A stretch of DNA of 22,188 nt from the NCBI GenBank assembly GCA_041639705.1, contig JBEQBT010000021.1, positions 1 to 22,188 of the forward strand, given 5' to 3'. The notes below the pieces were generated by a model. That model did no database searches. It saw nothing but the letters and a program-made list of their open reading frames with translations, and was not told where the DNA came from. Position numbers and translations under genes: made by a program. Source of the stretch: JARDZI01 sp041639705. Its GTDB lineage: Bacteria > Bacillota > Clostridia > Clostridiales > Caloramatoraceae. Numbering within the stretch: the stretch's first letter is position 1; the number at the start of each line of letters is the position of its first letter. Below are positions 15,923 through 22,188 of this stretch, in pieces.

Positions 15923-16013
15923 ACTCCACCTTCTATAAGGTGGAGTTTCCACTTTTTGCTTCAGGTGGGATAGAGTCATCACCTGAAGTCTCGATGTTCA
16001 GCTTTAGCTGAAC
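15923..16013 (-). ncRNA. Triple-hairpin leader; possible IS200/IS605-like end or omega-RNA-like transcript
   Basis: Three perfect inverted repeats follow one another: 15996-16013 (8-bp stem GTTCAGCT), 15959-15988 (9-bp stem CTTCAGGTG, 12-nt loop) and 15923-15946 (10-bp stem ACTCCACCTT, 4-nt loop). On the minus strand a TGTTATAAT promoter element precedes them, so they would form the 5' leader of the regulator mRNA. The three-stem layout resembles the structured ends of IS200/IS605 elements and the guide scaffold of TnpB. No tnpA or tnpB is in the window. It may instead be an unnamed regulatory leader. Structure is seen; identity is inference. Confidence 0.5.
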
Positions 16014-16028
16014 GAGTTCACTGAGTAT

Positions 16029-16037
16029 ATTATAACA
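16029..16037 (-). promoter_or_regulatory. Extended -10 promoter of the hairpin leader and regulator gene
   Basis: On the minus strand TGTTATAAT is a perfect extended -10 element. A weak TTCTGA sits about 16 bp further upstream. Transcription would start a few bases before the first hairpin. Confidence 0.55.
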
Positions 16038-16124
16038 TGATTTCCTGATTTCAGAAGTGTGACCTATACATATAACAAACAGTTTATATAAATAATTATT
16101 TGTAAATTAAAAAACTATATAATC

Positions 16125-16146
16125 AAAGGTACCCACTGGTACCTTT
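16125..16146. terminator. Perfect 9-bp hairpin after the HD-domain gene, possible terminator
   Basis: AAAGGTACC and GGTACCTTT flank a 4-nt loop. It lies 14 bp after the HD-domain gene stop. The T run on the minus strand is short, so termination is plausible but weak; it may also separate this gene from the leader promoter downstream. Confidence 0.5.
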
Positions 16147-16160
16147 AGTAAACTAATTCT

Positions 16161-16646
16161 TTAATTTCTAGAATCCGCCTCTTGTAGTATCTTAAGCTTT
16201 TCATCGTTTTGAATATGATAGTTATGATGGTTCTTTATAAGAAACTTAATATATTCCGGTTCCATATATAAAACTTCAAGTGCTATTTCTGCATGCTCAT
16301 AATATGCCTTAACAAACCCTATTTTGTTACATTTTCTTGAGGTATTTGGAAGTAATCTATCAGCAATAACCATAATAGATTTGGTAACACAATTTAATCC
16401 CCTGTTTGCTTGTCCAATATCATGTAGGAGTGATGCCTTAATAAGTAGTATATCATATAAGTCCCACTTCAAACATTCTTCTAAAACTTCCCTTGCAACC
16501 TTTACACTGTGGGTTTGTGTTGAAGTTGGAAGGGATGAAAATATCTTTTTTTCATAGTCATTTAAATAGCTGTTAATAAATAATATGTCATCCCTATTTA
16601 GCCTTGCTGTAGCTGCCCAAATAAACTGCTTGACCCTGTATAACAT
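16161..16646 (-). CDS. HD-domain protein (HDIG motif), putative metal-dependent phosphohydrolase
   Basis: A 161-residue soluble protein. GGAGG precedes two ATGs at 16652 and 16646; only the second leaves a normal 7-bp spacing, so I use it. The HD metal ligands are readable: H46, then H75-D76 in LLHDIG, H118, H140 or H141, and D158 in the C-terminal QEADSR. This set is that of the HD/HDIG superfamily of phosphohydrolases and nucleases, which act on nucleotides or cyclic dinucleotides. It is much shorter than cyclic-di-GMP HD-GYP enzymes and has no attached receiver or RelA-like domain. Substrate cannot be told. It stands alone, with a mobile-like repeat directly upstream. Confidence 0.8.
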   Translation of the reverse strand: MLYRVKQFIWAATARLNRDDILFINSYLNDYEKKIFSSLPTSTQTHSVKVAREVLEECLKWDLYDILLIKASLLHDIGQANRGLNCVTKSIMVIADRLLPNTSRKCNKIGFVKAYYEHAEIALEVLYMEPEYIKFLIKNHHNYHIQNDEKLKILQEADSRN

Positions 16647-16664
16647 ACTCATACCTCCAAATAC

Positions 16665-16870
16665 ATTGCTGTGAAAGCCTATCCTACCATTCTGATAGTA
16701 CCTTCATCCTGATGTCTGTACGACTGAAAGCTCTTGATTCCCTTTACTAGGATAAACGAAACCCCGTTCTGTCATCTGAACGCAGTGCTGAATCTTTCCT
16801 TCAGTTATTGTAATAAGATCCGACCCTATGCTCAGGATGACAAGCGGTAGGGATGGGCTTTCATAGTAAT
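16665..16870. repeat. MITE-like element with terminal inverted repeats (repeat copy 3)
   Basis: The ends CATTGCTGTGAAAGCC (16665-16680) and, on the opposite strand, CATTACTATGAAAGCC (from 16870) form imperfect terminal inverted repeats that extend over about 24 bp. Inside, the core at 16814-16842 and a near-copy in reverse orientation at 16770-16797 form a long hairpin. The core is shared with 10056-10084 and 10776-10804. No protein is encoded. It lies directly 5' of the HD-domain gene and may carry or block its promoter. No clear target-site duplication is visible. Confidence 0.7.
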
Positions 16871-16995
16871 GACAGGGGATACTTCGTTTATAATGATTCA
16901 TAATGTTCCTACTGATTCTCAATATTACAAAATGTGTATTGAAATATATTTTCATTGTAACATAATTCCTATAGCATGTCTTAATTTATGGAAGG

Positions 16996-17035
16996 AAAAA
17001 GAGTTAAAGTAGGTGGATCCACCTATTCTAACTCT
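16996..17035 (-). terminator. Terminator overlapping the end of the DUF3892-like gene
   Basis: An 18-bp-arm near-palindrome centred on GGATCC (17000-17035) has one wobble and one mismatch, and is followed by TTTTTCC on the minus strand. It includes the gene's last codons and TAG stop (17023-17025), so coding and termination signals share the same bases. Confidence 0.85.
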
Positions 17036-17238
17036 GGTAGGCTATTTATGTCAAATCCCTTTCCTGTTATAGCTTCCTCCCCCTTCTTTCTTGAAAGAAC
17101 TGAAACATTTGAAAGCTCTCCTAACTCTACCATATAAACTGCCTGCTCATTATCGATTATAGAACCAGAGCTGAGCTCATACCCTATTATTTTACCTGCA
17201 GCATCCTTAATAATCTCTGTTACTTCAAGCTTTTCCAT
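17023..17238 (-). CDS. DUF3892-like small protein
   Basis: A 71-residue protein from ATG 17238, with TAGGAGGG 6 bp upstream. It begins with a short beta-rich stretch (TEIIKDAAGKIIGYELSSG), a segment resembling the EEAI part of DUF3892 (DNEQAVYMVELGEL), and ends SLPELE. This order (dGkI-gy-L-dG, then eeA-i-l-G, then a terminal LPE) fits DUF3892, a family of small Firmicutes proteins of unknown function. No cysteine or membrane segment is present. It is a single-gene unit ending in its own terminator. Family assignment is by resemblance. Confidence 0.75.
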   Translation of the reverse strand: MEKLEVTEIIKDAAGKIIGYELSSGSIIDNEQAVYMVELGELSNVSVLSRKKGEEAITGKGFDINSLPELE

Positions 17239-17349
17239 ATGGCCCTCCTACTATCATAATATAGTGTGAGAAAATTATATTGCATATTGACTTTCCCATA
17301 CCTCTTCATGTTTTACGATCAATTGCATTGAAATCCATCGCTGTAATGC

Positions 17350-17388
17350 AAAACATCCCTTTGCATTATTTTGCAACAGAGATGTTTT
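17350..17388 (-). terminator. Probable terminator of the ABC-COG1361 exporter operon
   Basis: Outer arms AAAACATC and GATGTTTT and inner arms TTGCA and TGCAA form a hairpin with an internal loop. A short T run follows on the minus strand. It lies 16 bp after the permease stop. Confidence 0.6.
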
Positions 17389-17403
17389 ATTATACATTTA
17401 ATT

Positions 17404-18780
17404 TTATTCTGTTCTAATAGCTTCTAAAGCACTCAATTTCATAGCCCTTCTTGCTGGATAAAAGCCTGATATTAATCCTACAAGAGTTGCAAAAACCAAT
17501 ACAAAAAGTGCAAGCCAAATTGGTATTATTGATATCCTGCTTCCCTCACCTGTTGGCCCCAAAAAGTTTAGTAGCCCTCCAGCAAAGGTATTAAGTATTA
17601 TTGACACAAGCTTACTAAAGCCTAAACCAATGATTCCTCCAACAAGACCTATCATTCCTGATTCGAACAGGAAAATTCTCCTAATGTCTCCTAGTGCTGC
17701 ACCTATTACCTTCATAACCCCTATCTCTCTTGTTCTCTCATAAATTGACATAATCATAGTATTTGTTATGCCTAGTGCAGCAACAAGTAATGATACTGCA
17801 CCTATCCCTCCAAGTATCATTTGTAATGTAGCAGCGGTTTTTTTCATGGATTCAAGGTAATCTGTAAGGCTGTATGCTTCGAAACCCATTTCCTTTATCT
17901 TAGCCTGAACTGTTTGTACCTCGTTTATATCCTTAACCTTAACCATTGCTCTTTGATACCCATTTTGTTGGTTGTTCCCATACAATTGTTTTTCCTGATT
18001 GCTTTGGTTTTTAGCGTTTTCTTGCATAAGCTTTTTAAGCTCGTATATATTCATATATACAAAATAATCCTTGTCCATACTTCCTTCTTTTATTAACCCA
18101 ACAACCTTAACCTTGTATAGCTTTTGAGCCTTTTGCTTCTGTCCTCCTTGAATGTCGGCACCTGTATTAGCAGGCTTCTTATCTCCATAGCTCATGTCAA
18201 AGGTCATGAGAAGTTTATCATTCATAACATCTACCTTAGGTTTTTGGTTGGGATCGTAGGAATAATAATTATTTCTTGCCTTCATATCCATAAACGTTAA
18301 AGGTACATTGCTTCCCATTACGAGATTTAGTTCATCCCCCTCTATTAGAGAACGTCCTTCCTTAATGTTAAATTCAAACTCTGCCATAGTTTCTGGAATT
18401 ATACCTTGTATTTGAACATATGCTCCATACCTTCCAGATACTATTTTCATACTTGTTTCAAGTATTGGAGTTACTGCAGATACCCCTGGTATTTTAGACA
18501 TATTTTCAATAGCCTTATCATCAAGGACTCCTGACCTGGAGCCTACAGAAACTCCCCCCTTTCCCATTCCACCACCATAGGATGGAGATACGTTTATAAC
18601 ATTCAAGCTCCCCAATTTTTTTATTTCATTTTTAAAGCTTTCATTCATTCCATATCCCAGAGATACCATTATAACTATGGATGAAGTACCAATTACTACT
18701 CCAAGCACTGTTAAAAATGTCCTAACTTTTCTTCTAAAAAGATTCCTAAGCCCCATTCTAATGAGGTCTAAACTACTCAT
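17404..18780 (-). CDS. MacB/FtsX-like ABC transporter permease
   Basis: A 458-residue permease with the MacB_PCD and FtsX architecture. An N-terminal region, MGLRNLFRRKVRTFLTVLGVVIGTSS, leads into helix 1 (about 21-45). An extracellular domain follows to about 325, rich in K/Q near 205-275, and then three helices (about 330-355, 380-410 and 420-445). The coupling motif ERTREIGVMKVIGA follows helix 2. It overlaps the preceding COG1361 gene by 8 bp. With the ATPase and COG1361 protein it forms one operon and, by inference, one exporter or mechanotransmission complex. The substrate is unknown. The canonical MacA-type adaptor protein is missing from the operon. Confidence 0.92.
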   Translation of the reverse strand: MSSLDLIRMGLRNLFRRKVRTFLTVLGVVIGTSSIVIMVSLGYGMNESFKNEIKKLGSLNVINVSPSYGGGMGKGGVSVGSRSGVLDDKAIENMSKIPGVSAVTPILETSMKIVSGRYGAYVQIQGIIPETMAEFEFNIKEGRSLIEGDELNLVMGSNVPLTFMDMKARNNYYSYDPNQKPKVDVMNDKLLMTFDMSYGDKKPANTGADIQGGQKQKAQKLYKVKVVGLIKEGSMDKDYFVYMNIYELKKLMQENAKNQSNQEKQLYGNNQQNGYQRAMVKVKDINEVQTVQAKIKEMGFEAYSLTDYLESMKKTAATLQMILGGIGAVSLLVAALGITNTMIMSIYERTREIGVMKVIGAALGDIRRIFLFESGMIGLVGGIIGLGFSKLVSIILNTFAGGLLNFLGPTGEGSRISIIPIWLALFVLVFATLVGLISGFYPARRAMKLSALEAIRTE

Positions 18781-20839
18781 CCAGTGTCATATCCTCCCTT
18801 TTTTTAATTATTTTCTTTCTGATAATTACACCTGTCACTATAGCTATAGCTATAATGCCAAGTCCAATCAATAAAAATTTGTTTTTAAGAAGACCCTTTA
18901 TTCCCCCTTCTTTTGGAATATCAGGTTTCATTCCTGGGTCCATTCCTGGATTCTCTTGTGCTGGCATTTCAATAACATTCATTGTAAAGTCTTTTTTTAT
19001 CTCACTCTTCTGTCCTGTAGGATCATCAAAGCTTATTATAATGGCTCCTTTAAGCTGCCCAGGTGCACTTGGAATTATGGATGCTTCATAACGGTCACTT
19101 GCACCTACATCAAAGTTACCAACAAAGTAACTGCCGTTTTGACTTTGAAAATCCCCCTCAAGCTTAATCATAAAATTTCTAAGTAGTGTCTTTCCAGTAT
19201 TATAAAAATCAAAGGATACTGGAACAGGCTGCCCTGGATATGCTTCAGGAGGGAATGCAATTTCACTTGTGTCAACATTAGTTATCTGTGTAACAGGCAC
19301 TCCTATTAACTCAGTTGCCTTATATTCGTTTCCTTCCCCATCCTCATATTCAAAATTTGCACTGATTGTATATGTCTTTTGCTTTGCATCAGGGATGGTG
19401 TACATGGTAAGTGATTTAGAAACCTTTCCCTTAGGTTCAATGCTGTCTATAAAAAATGTATTACTGCTGTTTACAGGAGTAAATATATTTGCGCCCTCTG
19501 TACTGGTTTCATTTACAGTAAGATATATTTTTATATTCTTAACTAACTTTGCTTCACTAGTATTTAGAAATGACATACTTAATTGAAAGTTCTGCCCTGC
19601 CTTAACGATGGAAGGACTGCTGCTGTATTGATCTAATATTATTTTTGGAACTGTCTTTGTTCCCTGGTTGTCATCCCCCTGAACAGGAATGAAAAACTGC
19701 TGTTCATCTGAGCCTTCCTTTCCCGTACTATCCTTGTATTCAAGCTTTACTGAAAGTGCATAGTTACCTTTAGTCATTTTTTTAGATACCGCAAGATTAA
19801 ATACCAGGGTTGTCTCCTCACCCTTGTTTAAATAGTTTAAATACTGGCTACTTGACCCTCCATATAGTGTAAAACCGTCCTCCTTAAGTCCAAGCAAGGA
19901 TGCCTTTATATCCTTTAATGGCAGAGACCCAGAGTTAATAAGCTTTATATTAAGTGCTGTTGTATCTCCAGGAAGAAGGATTGGGTTAGACCAGTTTATA
20001 TACTTTACAAGCAGCTTTGCACTGCCTTCCTGACCAGTTACCTTTATGTAGATTGTACTCTCGGAAGTAAAGGTGCTTCCATATATGTTTTCAAATTCAA
20101 ATTTAAGCTGAATAGGATAGGACTTGGGGGCTGCAGTATCTGATATTCTGAAATTAAAGCTTGTGGTACCCGTTCCCCCTGGGGAAATTGAATAAATCAT
20201 CTGGGATAAGTTAAGTGAATCTGCTTCAAAGGGCATATCCCCACCAAGCTGGGGAGTTATTGCCACATTTTTTGCCTCGTAGCTGCTTGAATTTTTTATT
20301 TGTATCGGTATGGAAATCATGTCCCCTGCTTTTCCCAAGGGAATTGAACTTCCTGTTATGGATAGCTTGGGTATAAATTGTTTTGGATCGAGGTCTTCCG
20401 GTTTTGGAAGACTGCTGTCTGGGATGGCGTTAATTCTTAAATATGTACTTGTTGATTCTCCATCATTATAATAAAAAGTTATTGGAAGACGTGTGTCATC
20501 TCCTCCATTATATTGAAGTTGTACATATACTGGAAAAGGTGTTTCATCATCTAGTTTGTTTGTTAAAGAGATACTGGAATTTGAACTTCTGATTATAAAA
20601 GATGAGTTTCTATTCTCATCTATAACCATATTGAGATTGTTTATTGATGCTCCAGATATGTTTTTTAACGTTAAACTTGATATTGTAAATGTATCTCCTT
20701 TGACTATACCTGCAGATTTACTTACACTATAACTCACAACAATAATTCCCGGACTAACTGCTTCTGCTTTTGTAATATTTGATCCCATACTGAAAAATAG
20801 TAAAAAAACAATTAATAAACTCCCCACTAACTTTTTCAT
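18773..20839 (-). CDS. Secreted, C-terminally membrane-anchored COG1361-like protein with NEW3/CARDB-type repeats
   Basis: A 688-residue protein. An N-terminal signal peptide (about 1-27, with LLIVFLLFFSMGSNITKAEA) leads to several Ig-like beta domains, with text such as PGDTTALNIKLINSGSLPLKDIKASL (about 283-308) and a similar unit near 560-585. This is the style of COG1361 and of NEW3/CARDB domains. A proline/methionine-rich linker (about 635-650) precedes one membrane helix (about 657-677) and a basic cytosolic tail. No LPXTG sorting motif is seen. Its ATG overlaps the ATPase stop (ATGA) and its stop overlaps the permease start. It likely stands where MacA would in a tripartite pump, outside a monoderm or beneath a diderm envelope. 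Function is inferred from context. Confidence 0.85.
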   Translation of the reverse strand: MKKLVGSLLIVFLLFFSMGSNITKAEAVSPGIIVVSYSVSKSAGIVKGDTFTISSLTLKNISGASINNLNMVIDENRNSSFIIRSSNSSISLTNKLDDETPFPVYVQLQYNGGDDTRLPITFYYNDGESTSTYLRINAIPDSSLPKPEDLDPKQFIPKLSITGSSIPLGKAGDMISIPIQIKNSSSYEAKNVAITPQLGGDMPFEADSLNLSQMIYSISPGGTGTTSFNFRISDTAAPKSYPIQLKFEFENIYGSTFTSESTIYIKVTGQEGSAKLLVKYINWSNPILLPGDTTALNIKLINSGSLPLKDIKASLLGLKEDGFTLYGGSSSQYLNYLNKGEETTLVFNLAVSKKMTKGNYALSVKLEYKDSTGKEGSDEQQFFIPVQGDDNQGTKTVPKIILDQYSSSPSIVKAGQNFQLSMSFLNTSEAKLVKNIKIYLTVNETSTEGANIFTPVNSSNTFFIDSIEPKGKVSKSLTMYTIPDAKQKTYTISANFEYEDGEGNEYKATELIGVPVTQITNVDTSEIAFPPEAYPGQPVPVSFDFYNTGKTLLRNFMIKLEGDFQSQNGSYFVGNFDVGASDRYEASIIPSAPGQLKGAIIISFDDPTGQKSEIKKDFTMNVIEMPAQENPGMDPGMKPDIPKEGGIKGLLKNKFLLIGLGIIAIAIVTGVIIRKKIIKKREDMTLDE

Positions 20840-21546
20840 ATTCCCAATTCCCCCTTGTCCTGTTTTACAATATCAATTTTTTCTATATTTCCGTCCCTGA
20901 CATGTATAATCTTGTCCGCATATTCCGAAATCTCCACATCATGGGTAACAATTATGAGTGTCTGTTTATTTTTCCTTGCCATGCTTGTCATCAAATCCAT
21001 TACTTCCCTTGTGGTTTTTGTATCCAAGTTTCCTGTAGGCTCGTCCGCAAATACTATTTCCGGATTTCCTATGAATGCTCTTGCTATACTCACCCTTTGC
21101 TGCTGTCCACCGCTCATTTGACTTGGTTTATGCTTTAATCTTTTCTCTAATCCAACTGCCTTTAGCATATCTATCGCTCTTTTATCTCTTACCGACTTTG
21201 ATATCCCCTTAAATATCAAGGGTAAACTCACATTTTCCAAGGCAGTTAGTGCTGGAAGTAGATTATAGGATTGAAACACAAACCCCACATGGTTTCTTCT
21301 AAACACAGCAAGCTGCTTTTCACTCATTTTTTCTACATGCATGTCTTTAATTTTTATTTCTCCCTTTGTAGGCTTCTCAAGTCCAGCCATTAGGTTTAGT
21401 AAGGTGGATTTTCCAGAACCAGAGGTTCCAAGTAAACAGCAAAACTCCCCCTGTTCTATGGAAAAATTAACACTATCCAAAGCTATGACTTTTTCATCCC
21501 CCATTCTATAAACCTTTCTAACATTCTTAACTTCAATTATCCTCAC
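20836..21546 (-). CDS. ABC transporter ATP-binding protein (MacB/LolD-like), COG1361 exporter
   Basis: A 236-residue ATPase. Walker A GTSGSGKST (40-48), Q-loop FQSYNLLPAL (91-100), signature MSGGQQQR (144-151), Walker B IVFADEP (164-170) followed by TGNLD, and VTHD are all intact. It starts at GTG 21546, with a GGGGG site 11 bp upstream, slightly far. It is the first gene of a three-gene operon whose frames overlap (ATGA, then 8 bp). It belongs to the same branch as the ATPase at 3135-3788 but to a different system, since its permease and partner proteins differ. Confidence 0.93.
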   Translation of the reverse strand: MRIIEVKNVRKVYRMGDEKVIALDSVNFSIEQGEFCCLLGTSGSGKSTLLNLMAGLEKPTKGEIKIKDMHVEKMSEKQLAVFRRNHVGFVFQSYNLLPALTALENVSLPLIFKGISKSVRDKRAIDMLKAVGLEKRLKHKPSQMSGGQQQRVSIARAFIGNPEIVFADEPTGNLDTKTTREVMDLMTSMARKNKQTLIIVTHDVEISEYADKIIHVRDGNIEKIDIVKQDKGELGI

Positions 21547-21643
21547 AAGTTATTATCCCCCTTTATCAACAGCCAACCGACTTACTTATCCACATTTTCC
21601 ACATATCCAATTAAAAATTCCATTATTAAGAAGTTATTCTTAT

Positions 21644-21652
21644 ATTCTAGCA
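21644..21652 (-). promoter_or_regulatory. Candidate extended -10 promoter of the exporter operon
   Basis: TGCTAGAAT on the minus strand is an extended -10 match about 100 bp before the ATPase GTG. No clear -35 box goes with it. The 290 bp between the operon and the 5S region hold nothing else I can support. Confidence 0.35.
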
Positions 21653-21810
21653 TATATTACCAATGGGGAAAATGGGTTACAAAGTATTTACAGATTTACT
21701 TTTGTATTAGTTTATTCACTAATTTATTTAAATTAGTTGTAACCATAAAATGCCTTGCATATTTTGACGTAGTACCATGTTAATATATAACATTAGACAT
21801 TCAAAAAATA

Positions 21811-21838
21811 AAAAAAGCTCCCATAAAGGGAGTTTTTT
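21811..21838 (-). terminator. Terminator paired with the 5S pseudogene copy
   Basis: CTCCC and GGGAG with flanking A and T runs form a short hairpin with an ATAAA loop, symmetric enough to work in both directions. It closely resembles the terminator at 21929-21959, so it was duplicated with the 5S fragment. Confidence 0.75.
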
Positions 21839-21926
21839 ATCTGGCAACGACCTATTCTTCCATATCGTCTCCAATATAGTACCATTGGTGGATAAAAGTC
21901 TAAATGACTTTTATCGGGCTTAACCA
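21839..21926 (-). pseudogene. Decayed partial second copy of the 5S rRNA gene
   Basis: The 52 bp at 21839-21890 align with the 3' end of the intact 5S gene with only six differences, every one a G/C to A/T transition. The copy then breaks into a foreign 10-bp-arm hairpin (21891-21915) in place of a few 5S bases, resumes with CGGGCTTAACCA (21915-21926), and ends where the next terminator begins. The 5' half of the 5S gene is missing. It cannot form a normal 5S rRNA. Confidence 0.85.
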
Positions 21927-21928
21927 AA

Positions 21929-21959
21929 ATAAAAAAGCTTCCATAAAGGAAACTTTTTT
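21929..21959 (-). terminator. rRNA operon terminator after the 5S gene
   Basis: On the minus strand AAAAAAG-type and CTTTTTT-type arms with GGAA/TTCC in the stem enclose an ATAAA-type loop; one stem position is mismatched. A T run follows. It starts directly at the 5S 3' end. Confidence 0.8.
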
Positions 21960-22077
21960 ATCTGGCAGCGACCTACTCTTCCATACCGTCTCCAGTATAG
22001 TACCATCGGCGTGCCCGGGCTTAACCATCGTGTTCGGAATGGGAACGGGTGTGACCCCGGGGCTATTGCCACCAGAT
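21960..22077 (-). rRNA. rrf: 5S ribosomal RNA
   Basis: A 118-nt gene. The terminal helix pairs ATCTGG at its 5' end with CCAGAT at the 3' end. The universally conserved CCCATTCCGAACACG loop region and the CCGATGGTACTAT segment are present. The 23S gene is expected beyond 22188; the remaining 111 bp to the edge are AT-rich spacer with a short tandem GATGTTA repeat (about 22097-22110) and no gene. Confidence 0.97.
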
Positions 22078-22188
22078 AATTTAGATGCAAGAAGTTGGAT
22101 GTTAGATGTTAGTACCTTTAGTCCTAATCCTACATTAACCTTCTTAATCTTTATTGAAAGTACATTAGCCATACCTTTGTATAGCATA

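Noticed and set aside
16704..16955. Minus-strand ORF of 83 codons
   Set aside because: It runs across the repeat element and its inverted repeats; no start signal, and the reading frame is an accident of the repeat.
21586..21594. TTATCCACA, a perfect DnaA box
   Set aside because: A single site without clustered boxes, AT-rich unwinding region or dnaA/dnaN nearby; not evidence for an origin.
21900..22187. Minus-strand ORF of 95 codons
   Set aside because: It covers the 5S rRNA gene and its terminator.
1..22188. CRISPR array
   Set aside because: No regularly spaced direct repeats with unique spacers are present; the only repeats are the three dispersed hairpin elements and the 5S duplication.

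Overview
The window is low-GC DNA with strong Shine-Dalgarno sites, a T-box leader, tRNA genes with encoded CCA ends, a GerMN-type lipoprotein and OmpR-type regulators. Together these point to a spore-forming member of the Bacillota, most likely class Clostridia; I cannot name the genus. Nearly all genes are on the minus strand. The order below follows the plus-strand coordinates.

(1) 1-2415: a heavy-metal resistance operon. It holds an ArsR/SmtB sensor of the CadC type and a Zn/Cd P1B-type ATPase, cut by the window edge, with three tandem metal-binding domains. A consensus promoter and a 13-bp-arm palindromic operator precede it. (2) 2594-3110: a nonsense-mutated, truncated response-regulator relic followed by a long hairpin. 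(3) 3135-7708: a four-gene iron-transport operon, read on the minus strand as FTR1 permease fused to a DUF2318 metal-binding tail, two FtsX/MacB-like permeases, and an ABC ATPase, behind two Fur-box-like sites. It matches the Cj1658-Cj1663/Fet type of iron uptake cluster, but no P19 gene is in the window. (4) 7740-8400: about 650 bp of gene debris with a tRNA/tmRNA-like 3' fragment. (5) 8404-10460: a serine module of two tRNA-Ser genes, serS, and a serS T-box leader. A copy of a dispersed hairpin repeat lies between the T-box terminator and serS.

(6) 10541-10720: a small unnamed plus-strand gene. (7) 10863-14171: niaR, a nicotinate-responsive repressor, translationally coupled to a large UPF0182 membrane protein with a clear terminator. 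(8) 14183-16037: an OmpR-like regulator whose phosphoacceptor Asp is Asn, overlapping a GerMN-domain lipoprotein. Its leader carries three consecutive perfect hairpins that resemble an IS200/IS605-type transposon end or omega RNA. (9) 16125-17238: a small HD-domain protein, a roughly 200-bp MITE-like element with terminal inverted repeats, and a DUF3892-like protein. (10) 17350-21652: a three-gene operon with overlapping frames encoding an ABC ATPase, a large secreted, C-terminally anchored COG1361/NEW3-like protein, and a MacB-like permease. (11) 21811-22077: the 3' end of an rRNA operon. It has an intact 5S gene and, downstream of it, a decayed partial second 5S copy with its own terminator.

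The most interesting items are the triple-hairpin leader in front of a probably phosphorylation-independent regulator and a GerMN lipoprotein, the FTR1-DUF2318 fusion operon without P19, the exporter with a COG1361 middle component, the dispersed hairpin repeat family, and the decaying 5S copy. All family assignments rest on reading motifs by eye; no search was run.
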